Source: Salinimicrobium catena (lineage in GTDB: Bacteria; Bacteroidota; Bacteroidia; Flavobacteriales; Flavobacteriaceae). Taken from it: DNA of 64,000 nt. Made by a program: the position numbers and the translations under genes. This document shows positions 15,743 to 23,183 of this stretch, in pieces (position 1 is the first letter of the stretch; each line of letters begins with the position of its first letter). The notes beneath the pieces are model-generated. The model ran no database searches. It was given only the letters and a program-made list of their open reading frames with translations, and was not told the DNA's origin. The stretch covers positions 1 through 64,000 of the forward strand of contig NZ_FNGG01000007.1 in assembly GCF_900102915.1 (NCBI RefSeq). The letters run 5' to 3'.

Positions 15743-16969
15743 ATGGATGTGCAGCTTTCTTTTTCTTCTGAAAACCTTCTTGGAGACGTGCAGATCACCG
15801 GTTCCAAAAGTGAGTCAAACCGGCTGCTTATCCTGCAGGCACTTTTTCCGCAGATAAGCATCAGCAATTTGTCCAACAGCGATGACACCCGGGTGCTTGA
15901 AAAGGCGCTGAGGTCGCGAGAAGGAGAGATCGACGTACATCACGCGGGGACTGCAATGCGTTTTCTTACCGCATATTTTGCTTCAAAAGAAGGAAGAGAG
16001 GTGGTGCTCACCGGTAGCGACCGCATGCAGGAACGCCCAATTAAGGTGTTGGTGCATGCCCTTCGGCAATTAGGCGCAGATATCACCTATCTTAAAAAAG
16101 AAGGTTTTCCTCCCCTGAAAGTAGTCGGAAAAAAGCTTAGCCTCAATGAGGTGACAGTAGAGGCGAACATCAGCAGCCAGTATATATCGGCGTTGATGTT
16201 GATCGCGCCTTCGCTGCCAGGCGGACTAGTGATCAACCTGGACGGAAAGGTAACTTCTGAACCCTATATACAGATGAGCCTGAAATTGCTGGAAATCTGT
16301 GGCATTAAAGGAAAATACGAAGAAAACCAGATCACTATAGAAGCGGCAAATGATCTTCCTCCGGTAGAGGTTAATGTGGAATCGGACTGGAGTTCAGCTT
16401 CCTATTTTTACAGCATGGCAGCTTTGAGCAGGGAGGCCAAAATAAGCCTGTCCAGTTTCAGGGAGTTCAGTTACCAGGGAGACCGGGCGGTAGCCGGCAT
16501 TTATCGACAGCTGGGAGTGGAAACCGAGTTTGAAGAGGGACGTATCATCCTTAGAAAAGTACCTTTTAAAAAGCCGCGTTCTTTTGAGCTTGACCTTGCT
16601 GACAGTCCTGATCTTGCCCAGACCATTGCCGTCACCTGTTTCGGGCTTGGATTGAGGTGTGACCTGACAGGCCTTCACACGCTACGCATCAAAGAAACAG
16701 ACCGCTTACAGGCCTTAAAGAACGAGCTTACAAAACTGGGAGGTAAAGTGGAGATCACTGCAGATTCTTTTCATCTTCAGGCTTCGGAAGGAATAAAATC
16801 TGGTACAAAAATTGAAACATATAATGACCACCGCATGGCTCTCGCCTTTGCAGCACTCAGCGTAAAAACGCCAATGGAGATCGCAGATGCAGAAGTGGTA
16901 TCAAAATCCTTTCCCGGCTTTTGGGAGGATCTGGAAAAGCTTGGTTTTTCTGTAAAGAATAGATGCTAA
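15743..16969 (+). CDS. aroA: 3-phosphoshikimate 1-carboxyvinyltransferase (EPSP synthase)
   Basis: Sixth step of the shikimate pathway: joins PEP to shikimate-3-phosphate. The phosphoshikimate-binding motif GSKSESNRLL is at residues about 20-30, the PEP-site region reads HAGTAMRFLTAYF near 73, MQERPIKVL near 95, and the C-terminal IKETDRLQALKNEL and DHRMALAFA motifs are intact. At 408 residues it is slightly shorter than most EPSP synthases (about 430). Its product leads to the chorismate used by the aroF/pheA block 6 kb upstream. Confidence 0.95.
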   Translation: MDVQLSFSSENLLGDVQITGSKSESNRLLILQALFPQISISNLSNSDDTRVLEKALRSREGEIDVHHAGTAMRFLTAYFASKEGREVVLTGSDRMQERPIKVLVHALRQLGADITYLKKEGFPPLKVVGKKLSLNEVTVEANISSQYISALMLIAPSLPGGLVINLDGKVTSEPYIQMSLKLLEICGIKGKYEENQITIEAANDLPPVEVNVESDWSSASYFYSMAALSREAKISLSSFREFSYQGDRAVAGIYRQLGVETEFEEGRIILRKVPFKKPRSFELDLADSPDLAQTIAVTCFGLGLRCDLTGLHTLRIKETDRLQALKNELTKLGGKVEITADSFHLQASEGIKSGTKIETYNDHRMALAFAALSVKTPMEIADAEVVSKSFPGFWEDLEKLGFSVKNRC

Positions 16970-17044
16970 TACTGAAATTCTTCAATTATTTTCCGCTGAG
17001 AGCACGCGTGGATTAACAGTTTTATTAAATAACTCTGCATTTAC

Positions 17045-17076
17045 TTGACAACCCCTATCTGTGGGTCGTATATTTG
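17045..17076 (+). promoter_or_regulatory. promoter of queA
   Basis: TTG at 17045-17047 (within TTGACA) and a perfect TATATTTG at 17069-17076, separated by 21 bases, match the Bacteroidota housekeeping promoter. The expected start of transcription is about 17082, leaving a leader of roughly 20 bases before the queA ATG. Confidence 0.75.
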
Positions 17077-17100
17077 CAGCTTTAAAAATCTATCTTACAT

Positions 17101-18156
17101 ATGGGAATGAAATTATCACACTTCAATTTTGATCTTCCGCCCGAACTGTTGGCAGAATATCCATCAGAACACCGCGACGAAGCTCGTTTAATGGTGTTGA
17201 ACAGGAAAGATCAAACAATTGAGCACAGGCAGTTCAAAGATCTTATCGACTATTTTGAACCGCATGATGTGATGGTATTGAACAATACCAAGGTTTTTCC
17301 GGCGCGTCTCTTCGGAAACAAGGAAAAAACCGGCGCTCGTATTGAAGTGTTCTTGTTGAGGGAATTGAATGCCGAAACCCGTTTATGGGATGTGCTGGTT
17401 GATCCTGCCAGGAAGATCAGGATAGGGAACAAGTTGTATTTTGGAGAAGACGAATCTTTGGTAGCTGAAGTGATCGACAATACCACTTCACGAGGAAGAA
17501 CCCTTAGATTCCTTTACGACGGTTCTTACGAAGAATTCAGAAACAAACTTACCGAGCTTGGGGAAACCCCACTTCCGAAATATATCAAAAGGGAAGTGCA
17601 GCCAGAAGACCAGGAAAGATATCAAACCATCTATGCCAAGCAGGAAGGTGCCGTAGCGGCTCCAACTGCCGGACTTCACTTCTCAAAGCACCTTTTGAAA
17701 AGGCTTGAGATCAAAGGAATTGATTTTGCCGAAGTTACTCTTCACGTTGGCTTGGGAACCTTTAGCCCGGTTGAAGTGGAGGATCTTTCCAAACACAAAA
17801 TGGACAGCGAGGAGGCCTTTATTGAGAAGCCTGCTGTTGAGACCATCAACAAGGCGATCAACGAAAAACGCAAGGTTTGTGCAGTAGGTACAACCGTGAT
17901 GAGATCGCTTGAAAGTTCGGTTTCTTCTAACAAGACGCTAAACGAATTCAGCGGATGGACGAACAAATTCATCTTTCCTCCGTACGACTTCAGCATCGCG
18001 AACTGTATGATCACCAACTTCCATACGCCAAAGTCAACTTTGTTGATGATGGTTTCCGCTTTTGCCGGTCATGATTTCATGAAAAAGGCTTATGAAGAAG
18101 CGGTTAAGGAAAAATACAAGTTCTATACTTACGGGGACGCCATGTTGATCCTTTAG
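17101..18156 (+). CDS. queA: S-adenosylmethionine:tRNA ribosyltransferase-isomerase
   Basis: Queuosine-pathway enzyme that transfers and isomerises the ribose of SAM onto preQ1 in tRNA. Characteristic segments: [17 protein letters not shown] at the start, [14 protein letters not shown] near 60, [13 protein letters not shown] near 180, [10 protein letters not shown] near 215 and [20 protein letters not shown] near 302. Length 351 is typical. A second in-frame ATG at 17107 would give the more usual MKLSHF N-terminus. It has its own promoter just upstream. Confidence 0.95.
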   Translation: MGMKLSHFNFDLPPELLAEYPSEHRDEARLMVLNRKDQTIEHRQFKDLIDYFEPHDVMVLNNTKVFPARLFGNKEKTGARIEVFLLRELNAETRLWDVLVDPARKIRIGNKLYFGEDESLVAEVIDNTTSRGRTLRFLYDGSYEEFRNKLTELGETPLPKYIKREVQPEDQERYQTIYAKQEGAVAAPTAGLHFSKHLLKRLEIKGIDFAEVTLHVGLGTFSPVEVEDLSKHKMDSEEAFIEKPAVETINKAINEKRKVCAVGTTVMRSLESSVSSNKTLNEFSGWTNKFIFPPYDFSIANCMITNFHTPKSTLLMMVSAFAGHDFMKKAYEEAVKEKYKFYTYGDAMLIL

Positions 18157-18201
18157 AAACAGTGGCCAGTGCTCAGAGGGCAGTGGACAGTGAATAATTT
18201 T

Positions 18202-18236
18202 AAACCTGCAAGGTCTGTTTTGACCTTGTAGGTTTT
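18202..18236 (+). terminator. intrinsic terminator after queA
   Basis: AAACCTGCAAGGTC (18202-18215) and GACCTTGTAGGTTT (18222-18235) pair over 14 positions with one G-T wobble around a 6-base loop, and T residues continue to 18237. The direct repeats CAGTGGCCAGTG and CAGTGGACAGTG lie just upstream (about 18160-18192). Confidence 0.75.
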
Positions 18237-18376
18237 TGCTTTTTTGAAAAGGAGGATATTTTCGTCTGGTCCAAATATAGAATCTTGAACTTTAAATCTT
18301 AAATCCTAAAAGCGGCTAACTTATTGATACTCAAAAATGACATTTTTGGAGATCATTAAAATCTAATTTAGTTTAC

Positions 18377-18391
18377 TACTTTTGCAGCGTG
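18377..18391 (+). promoter_or_regulatory. rlmN -7 box abutting the GTG start
   Basis: TACTTTTG at 18377-18384 is a perfect Bacteroidota -7 element and the rlmN GTG is at 18389. Transcription starting the usual few bases after the box would give a leaderless or nearly leaderless mRNA. I do not see a well-placed TTG about 20 bases upstream, so promoter strength is uncertain. Confidence 0.5.
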
Positions 18392-19429
18392 AAAAACGGA
18401 AAGAAAGACATACGGGCATTGACCAAGGAACAATTGCAGCAATTCTTTGTTTCGCAGGGCGATAAGTCCTTCCGCGGAACCCAGGTATACGAATGGCTGT
18501 GGGGCAAAGGCGCCCATTCCTTCGACGATATGACCAATATCTCTAAAGAGACCCGTCAAATGCTGGATGATAACTTTGTGATTAATCACATTAGGGTTGA
18601 CCAGATGCAGCGCAGCAGTGACGGTACCATCAAGAATGCGGTGAAATTACATGATGATCTTACCGTTGAATCTGTGCTCATTCCCACCCCCAGCAGGACG
18701 ACTGCCTGTGTTTCCTCGCAGGTGGGCTGCAGTCTGGACTGTAAATTCTGCGCTACCGCCAAACTGAAGCGAATGCGTAACCTGAATCCGGACGAGATCT
18801 ACGATCAGGTGGTGGCCATTGACAACGAGAGCAGACTGTATTTTGATAAACCGCTTTCAAATATCGTGTTCATGGGGATGGGAGAACCGCTCATGAACTA
18901 CAACAATGTACTCAAAGCAATTGAAAAGATCACTTCACCTGAAGGCTTGGGTATGTCTCCAAAACGAATTACCGTTTCTACTTCGGGGGTGCCAAAAATG
19001 ATCAAAAAAATGGCCGATGAGGAGGTGAAGTTTAAGCTTGCCGTTTCCCTGCATTCAGCAATAGACGAAGTGAGAACCTCAATAATGCCCTTCAATGCCA
19101 CTTTTCCGCTGAATGATCTGCGTGAGGCCCTGGAATACTGGTATGCGAAGACCAAAAGCCGCATCACCTACGAATATGTAGTTTGGAAAGGCATCAATGA
19201 TCGCCGTAAAGATGTAGAGGCACTGGTGAAATTCGCCAAATATGTTCCCTGTAAGGTTAATCTTATTGAATACAATCCTATAGGAGACGATCATTTTAAG
19301 CAGGCTCCTGATGAAACCACCGATATGTATGTACGCGAACTGGAAAGGAACGGGATCACCGTTACCGTAAGACGTTCGCGTGGAAAGGATATCGACGCGG
19401 CCTGCGGACAGTTGGCCAATAAATCCTGA
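18389..19429 (+). CDS. rlmN: dual-specificity 23S rRNA A2503 / tRNA A37 methyltransferase
   Basis: Radical-SAM methyltransferase, 346 residues. The cluster motif CSLDCKFCAT (CxxxCxxC) is at about residues 111-120. GMGEPLMNY, SLHSA and the C-terminal VTVRRSRGKDIDAACGQL region, with the resolving Cys, are all present. KKDIRALTKEQL is the normal flavobacterial N-terminus and the only nearby start codon is GTG at 18389, which lies immediately after a -7 promoter box. It is followed by the polyprenyl synthase after 64 bp. Confidence 0.94.
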   Translation: MKNGKKDIRALTKEQLQQFFVSQGDKSFRGTQVYEWLWGKGAHSFDDMTNISKETRQMLDDNFVINHIRVDQMQRSSDGTIKNAVKLHDDLTVESVLIPTPSRTTACVSSQVGCSLDCKFCATAKLKRMRNLNPDEIYDQVVAIDNESRLYFDKPLSNIVFMGMGEPLMNYNNVLKAIEKITSPEGLGMSPKRITVSTSGVPKMIKKMADEEVKFKLAVSLHSAIDEVRTSIMPFNATFPLNDLREALEYWYAKTKSRITYEYVVWKGINDRRKDVEALVKFAKYVPCKVNLIEYNPIGDDHFKQAPDETTDMYVRELERNGITVTVRRSRGKDIDAACGQLANKS

Positions 19430-19493
19430 TACTTCTATTTCGGAAAAGGCGAAGTGTTAAATCCCACAGGATTTAATTATCTTAGCTGCCCGA

Positions 19494-20471
19494 ATGAAGA
19501 TAATTTCCAAAATAAAGCTTCCGGTTGAGCAAGAGATGGAACTTTTTGAAAAGAAGTTCACTCAATCCATGTCTTCACAGGTAGCCCTTCTTAACCGCAT
19601 TACCCATTTCATTGTAAACCGCAAGGGGAAGCAAATGCGTCCCATGTTCGTTTTTCTGGTCGCCAAAATGGTTTCTGAAGGAAAGGTGAACGAACGTACC
19701 TATAGGGGAGCGTCGGTAATTGAGCTTATTCACACCGCCACGTTGGTTCATGATGATGTGGTGGACGATTCCAACCGCCGCCGCGGGTTTTTCTCCATAA
19801 ACGCGCTCTGGAAGAACAAGATCGCCGTGTTGGTCGGAGATTACCTGCTTTCCAAAGGACTCCTGCTTTCCATTGATAACAATGACTTTGACCTGCTGAA
19901 GATCATTTCGGTCGCGGTACGGGAAATGAGCGAAGGCGAATTGCTGCAGATAGAAAAGGCCCGTCGCCTGGATATTACGGAAGAGGTTTACTACGAGATC
20001 ATTCGGCAGAAAACCGCTACTTTGATCGCTGCCTGTTGCAGCTTGGGCGCAGCTTCGGTAAAACCCGATTCCGAAGAAGTGGAAAAAATGCGTCATTTTG
20101 GGGAGCTCATAGGAATGGCTTTCCAGATCAAGGATGATCTTTTCGACTACGGAAGTGAACGTATAGGGAAACCCACCGGGATCGATATCAAGGAGCAGAA
20201 AATGACTCTTCCCCTGATCTATACCCTCAACAACGTGACCGATAAAGAAAAAGCCTGGCTTATCAATTCGGTAAAAAATCATAATAAGGACAAGAAAAGG
20301 GTGAATGAGGTTATCGCTTTCGTAAAAGACAACGGCGGACTTGAATATGCGGTTGCAAAAATGAAGGAATTCCAGGAGCAGGCCCTTTCCATTCTAAATG
20401 ATTATCCGGATTCTCCCTACAAAGAATCCCTGGAGCTTATGGTCAACTACGTAATCGAGAGGAAGAAGTAG
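19494..20471 (+). CDS. polyprenyl diphosphate synthase (long-chain trans-prenyltransferase)
   Basis: Builds the isoprenoid chain of menaquinone or a related quinone. Both aspartate-rich motifs are intact: HDDVVDDSNRRRG (first, near residue 84) and KDDLFDYG (second, near residue 212). GKQMRP near 41 is the usual IPP-binding start. At 325 residues it resembles octaprenyl/solanesyl-type synthases (IspB class). The chain length cannot be read with confidence. Confidence 0.93.
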   Translation: MKIISKIKLPVEQEMELFEKKFTQSMSSQVALLNRITHFIVNRKGKQMRPMFVFLVAKMVSEGKVNERTYRGASVIELIHTATLVHDDVVDDSNRRRGFFSINALWKNKIAVLVGDYLLSKGLLLSIDNNDFDLLKIISVAVREMSEGELLQIEKARRLDITEEVYYEIIRQKTATLIAACCSLGAASVKPDSEEVEKMRHFGELIGMAFQIKDDLFDYGSERIGKPTGIDIKEQKMTLPLIYTLNNVTDKEKAWLINSVKNHNKDKKRVNEVIAFVKDNGGLEYAVAKMKEFQEQALSILNDYPDSPYKESLELMVNYVIERKK

Positions 20472-20757
20472 GTCTATATTTCAAATTCTAAGCACCAAGC
20501 ACCAAGCATTTACCCGCCGGAGCTTTAGCGTAGGAGGGCCAAATTCCAAATTTTGCGAGACTGATTTTCATGAGTTAATTGAAATTCCTGTATTCTAGGC
20601 TTATTTTTTATAAGAGACTTCGACCTTTCCTCCTTTCAGTCGGGCTCAGTCTGACATTCCGTTTCAAAAACATATTCGAAAAAAAATATTCCCCTCAGGC
20701 AACCTTTTGTAAATTAATTGCGTCTATGTTAATAGAAGGCCTTTTTAAAACTGACAG
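20472..20757 (+). other. intergenic leader of the sigma-factor operon
   Basis: No gene. It contains a short tandem GCACCAA-GCACCAA and an imperfect palindrome CCCGCCGGAGC...GGAGGGCC near 20513-20541 that looks like a dispersed small repeat. An AT-rich stretch with CTTTTG (about 20705) and TATGTTAA (about 20726) may be the promoter of the downstream sigma-factor gene, although the match to TAnnTTTG is imperfect. Confidence 0.4.
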
Positions 20758-21327
20758 GTGAAAGTAATTCAACTTTTTAAGAACGAAGCTCAACTTATAA
20801 AGCGTGCTGCCAAAAATAACCGGGAAGCGCAGCAGAAGCTTTATGAACGGCATTCTCCTAAGATGCTGAGCGTTTGCCGGCAATACGTAAAGGACCTGCA
20901 TGATGCTGAAGAAGTGATGCTGAATGGGTTTCTGAAAGGTTTTAATCATTTGTCAGATTTCAGGAATGACGGCAGTTTTGAAGGCTGGATGCGCAGGATC
21001 ATGGTAAGGGAGGCGATCAGCTTTCTTCGGAAGCAGAAGAAGATAGAGTTTGCAACCGACTTTTCAGAAGAAGTTGCAGCCTTTTCAGATCCGATTACTT
21101 CAGGGTTCAATGCGGCTCACATTCAGGAGTTGATCGATAGTCTGCCGGAAGGCTACAGGATGGTCTTCGTAATGTACACTGTTGACGGGTATAAGCATTC
21201 AGAAATAGCAAAAATGCTGAAGATCTCTGAAGGTACTTCGAAATCGCAACTTTTTAAGGCCAGGAAGGTCCTGCAGGAGAAATTGGAACAGGAAAACAAG
21301 ACAGGTTATGGAACCGAAAAGATTTGA
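20758..21327 (+). CDS. ECF-type RNA polymerase sigma factor
   Basis: 189-residue sigma-70 family factor with region 2 (LYERHSPKMLSVCRQYVKDLHDAEEVMLNGFLKGF, given here as residues about 27-60) and region 4 (LPEGYRMVFVMYTVDGYKHSEIAKML, about 130-155, then GTSKSQLFKARKVL). The start is GTG (MKVIQLFKNEAQL). The next gene starts inside its last 20 bases and encodes a one-TM protein, so the pair looks like a sigma/anti-sigma unit controlling the outer-membrane protein that follows. The regulon is not deducible. Confidence 0.92.
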   Translation: MKVIQLFKNEAQLIKRAAKNNREAQQKLYERHSPKMLSVCRQYVKDLHDAEEVMLNGFLKGFNHLSDFRNDGSFEGWMRRIMVREAISFLRKQKKIEFATDFSEEVAAFSDPITSGFNAAHIQELIDSLPEGYRMVFVMYTVDGYKHSEIAKMLKISEGTSKSQLFKARKVLQEKLEQENKTGYGTEKI

Positions 21328-21994
21328 AGAACAAATAAAGGAGCAGCTGCAAAAGCGTGAGATAAAACCTTCTGCTCGAAGCTGGGAAAAGCTTGAAGCC
21401 GGCCTGGAGCAGGAAAAGAAACCTTCCGGAGTTCGTTTTTGGTGGACAGGGGCAGCGGCGGCCATCGCCGGGGTGTTCTTCTTTTTAGGCACCTTGGTCA
21501 ACGATCCCGGTACTCCGGCAGTAGTTGAAGAATCCCCGAAGGATGTGAGGCCGAAGGAAATGTTCGAAAAGCCTGAAGAAGGAATTATGGTCGCTTCGGA
21601 AGAACCGGAAAAAGAAGAGGTTTTGAAGACTGAGGTTCTTCCGCAGAAAAAACCGGCACAAAAGATTGATAGAATCGCAGAGGTGACCCAACCTGTGAAG
21701 CCGGCTGAAGTGGAGCCGATTTTGATTTCCGAAGTCCGGGCAGAAAAACTCATTGCTGAAGCGGTACCAAAACCTGCGCCGGTGAGCGATGCCGAGGTCG
21801 AGGCGCTTCTAAACACGGCCATGGCCGAACTGGAGCAGCAAGAGGCTGCTTATGCTGTACAGCCTGTCGATGCCCAGGAACTGCTGCAGGAAGTGGAGCG
21901 GGAACTCGACCGCAACTTCAGGCAAAAGGTGTTCGAAGTTTTAAAAGAAGGATTTTCCAAGGCCAGGACTGCCATGGCAAACAGAAATTATTAA
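21308..21994 (+). CDS. single-TM protein, candidate anti-sigma factor
   Basis: 228 residues: a charged cytoplasmic N-terminus (MEPKRFEEQIKEQLQKREIKPSARSWEKL, positions 1-29), one TM helix (about 46-61, WWTGAAAAIAGVFFFLG), then a long Pro/Glu/Lys-rich stretch and a helical C-terminus with ALLNTAMAELEQQEAA and QELLQEVERELDRNFR. The topology and the 20-base overlap with the sigma gene suggest it anchors or inhibits that sigma factor. There is no recognisable zinc-binding anti-sigma motif, so the role is inferred from context. Confidence 0.75.
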   Translation: MEPKRFEEQIKEQLQKREIKPSARSWEKLEAGLEQEKKPSGVRFWWTGAAAAIAGVFFFLGTLVNDPGTPAVVEESPKDVRPKEMFEKPEEGIMVASEEPEKEEVLKTEVLPQKKPAQKIDRIAEVTQPVKPAEVEPILISEVRAEKLIAEAVPKPAPVSDAEVEALLNTAMAELEQQEAAYAVQPVDAQELLQEVERELDRNFRQKVFEVLKEGFSKARTAMANRNY

Positions 21995-22020
21995 TAAACA
22001 TCAATCATCAAAAATGCCTT

Positions 22021-22049
22021 TTTTGCCTCTCATTTTTGGAGAGGCAAAA
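22021..22049. promoter_or_regulatory. 11-bp perfect hairpin upstream of outer-membrane protein
   Basis: TTTTGCCTCTC (22021-22031) and GAGAGGCAAAA (22039-22049) pair exactly around a 7-base loop, and flanking GCCTT/AAGGC extend the pairing. No T-run follows on the plus strand. It sits in the 78-bp gap between the TM protein and the outer-membrane gene, so it may modulate read-through or stabilise the downstream mRNA. Confidence 0.55.
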
Positions 22050-22072
22050 CAAAGGCCTAAACCATTCACATT

Positions 22073-23089
22073 ATGAAAAGAATTACTTTTTACGCGCTAG
22101 TGTTCCTGATCAGCTTTTCCGTAAACCCGGTAGAGGCTCAGGAAAAGAATACCTCAGAAAAAATAGAGATCCTGGAAAAGAAACGGGAAGCGATCATTTC
22201 CGAAGAAAAGAAAGCTCTTAAAAAAGATGTGGAATTGATCAACCTTCGGTATGAAAAGAAGGAAATAGATTGGGAAGAAGCGGAGAAATTAAAGAGCGAG
22301 GCGGCTAAAAAGCACGCCAAAAATATTAAGGACAGGACAGCTGCACTTGACAGGCAACTGGCTGAACTAAAACAGGAAGATAGCGGCGGAACAAATTGGG
22401 AAGATGAACACGAAGATGAAGATGACGACTGGTACCATAAAAGCCGTTACAGTCGCACTACCACCCATCTCGTACTGGCGGCAGGTTTCAATAATGCGCT
22501 TCTGGACGGGCAGTCATTAAACGATTCAGACTTTAAAGCAGGTGGCAGCCGTTTCTTTGAAATTGGCCTGGCCTGGAGAACCCGAGTCTTTGAAAGATCG
22601 AACTGGTTGCGCTTTCGATATGGATTTTCATTTCAGTTCAATGGCCTGAAGCCAACCGACAACAGGTATTTTGTACAGACTGGAGAATTGGTTCAACTAC
22701 AGGAATACCCGCTCGACCTGGAAAAGTCAAAATTCAGAATGGATAACCTGGTATTCCCGGTACACTTCGAATTTGGTCCTTCAGAAAAGATCGAATCAGA
22801 GAGGAGCGTGTGGTTCTCTACCCGCAACAAGATCAAAGTAGGGCTGGGCGGTTATGCCGGATTCAATCTGGGAGAGCGCCAAAAACTGAGGTTTGAAGAG
22901 GAAGGGGAGAATGTCAAGAAAAAACTGAAAGGAGATCACAACACCAATGACTTTATCTACGGACTTAGCGGTTACCTGGGCTGGGGTGCGGCCGCTTTGT
23001 ATGTAAAATACGACTTGAATCCGATTTTTGACGATCCTAATCCTGAATTGAATAACGTATCTATTGGGTTGAGGTTTGACGTGAATTAG
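22073..23089 (+). CDS. outer-membrane beta-barrel protein with N-terminal coiled coil
   Basis: 338 residues with a signal peptide (MKRITFYALVFLISFSVNPVEAQ). Residues about 25-105 are highly charged Lys/Glu helical repeats likely to form a coiled coil, followed by an acidic linker (EDEHEDEDDDW near 120). From about 135 on, alternating strands with aromatic girdles (THLVLAAGFNNALL, NVSIGLRFDVN at the C-terminus) suggest a small barrel. I recognise no named family. As third gene after the sigma/TM pair it is the natural target of that regulatory unit. Confidence 0.75.
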   Translation: MKRITFYALVFLISFSVNPVEAQEKNTSEKIEILEKKREAIISEEKKALKKDVELINLRYEKKEIDWEEAEKLKSEAAKKHAKNIKDRTAALDRQLAELKQEDSGGTNWEDEHEDEDDDWYHKSRYSRTTTHLVLAAGFNNALLDGQSLNDSDFKAGGSRFFEIGLAWRTRVFERSNWLRFRYGFSFQFNGLKPTDNRYFVQTGELVQLQEYPLDLEKSKFRMDNLVFPVHFEFGPSEKIESERSVWFSTRNKIKVGLGGYAGFNLGERQKLRFEEEGENVKKKLKGDHNTNDFIYGLSGYLGWGAAALYVKYDLNPIFDDPNPELNNVSIGLRFDVN

Positions 23090-23129
23090 AGCTGAATTTG
23101 AATTAGTTAGGTAAGGGTTGTCACAAGTG

Positions 23130-23161
23130 TTGGCAACCTTTTTCTTTTATGCGTACATTTG
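23130..23161 (+). promoter_or_regulatory. promoter of dnaG
   Basis: TTG at 23130-23132 and TACATTTG at 23154-23161 are separated by 21 bases, a full match to the Bacteroidota promoter. Transcription from about 23167 would leave a leader of about 17 bases before the TTG start of dnaG. Confidence 0.75.
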
Positions 23162-23183
23162 ACAAAATTCTAGCCCAAATTTT

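Noticed and set aside
20513-20541. CCCGCCGGAGC...GGAGGGCC treated as CRISPR or regulatory site
   Set aside because: Single imperfect palindrome, no array of spacers; at most a dispersed small repeat.
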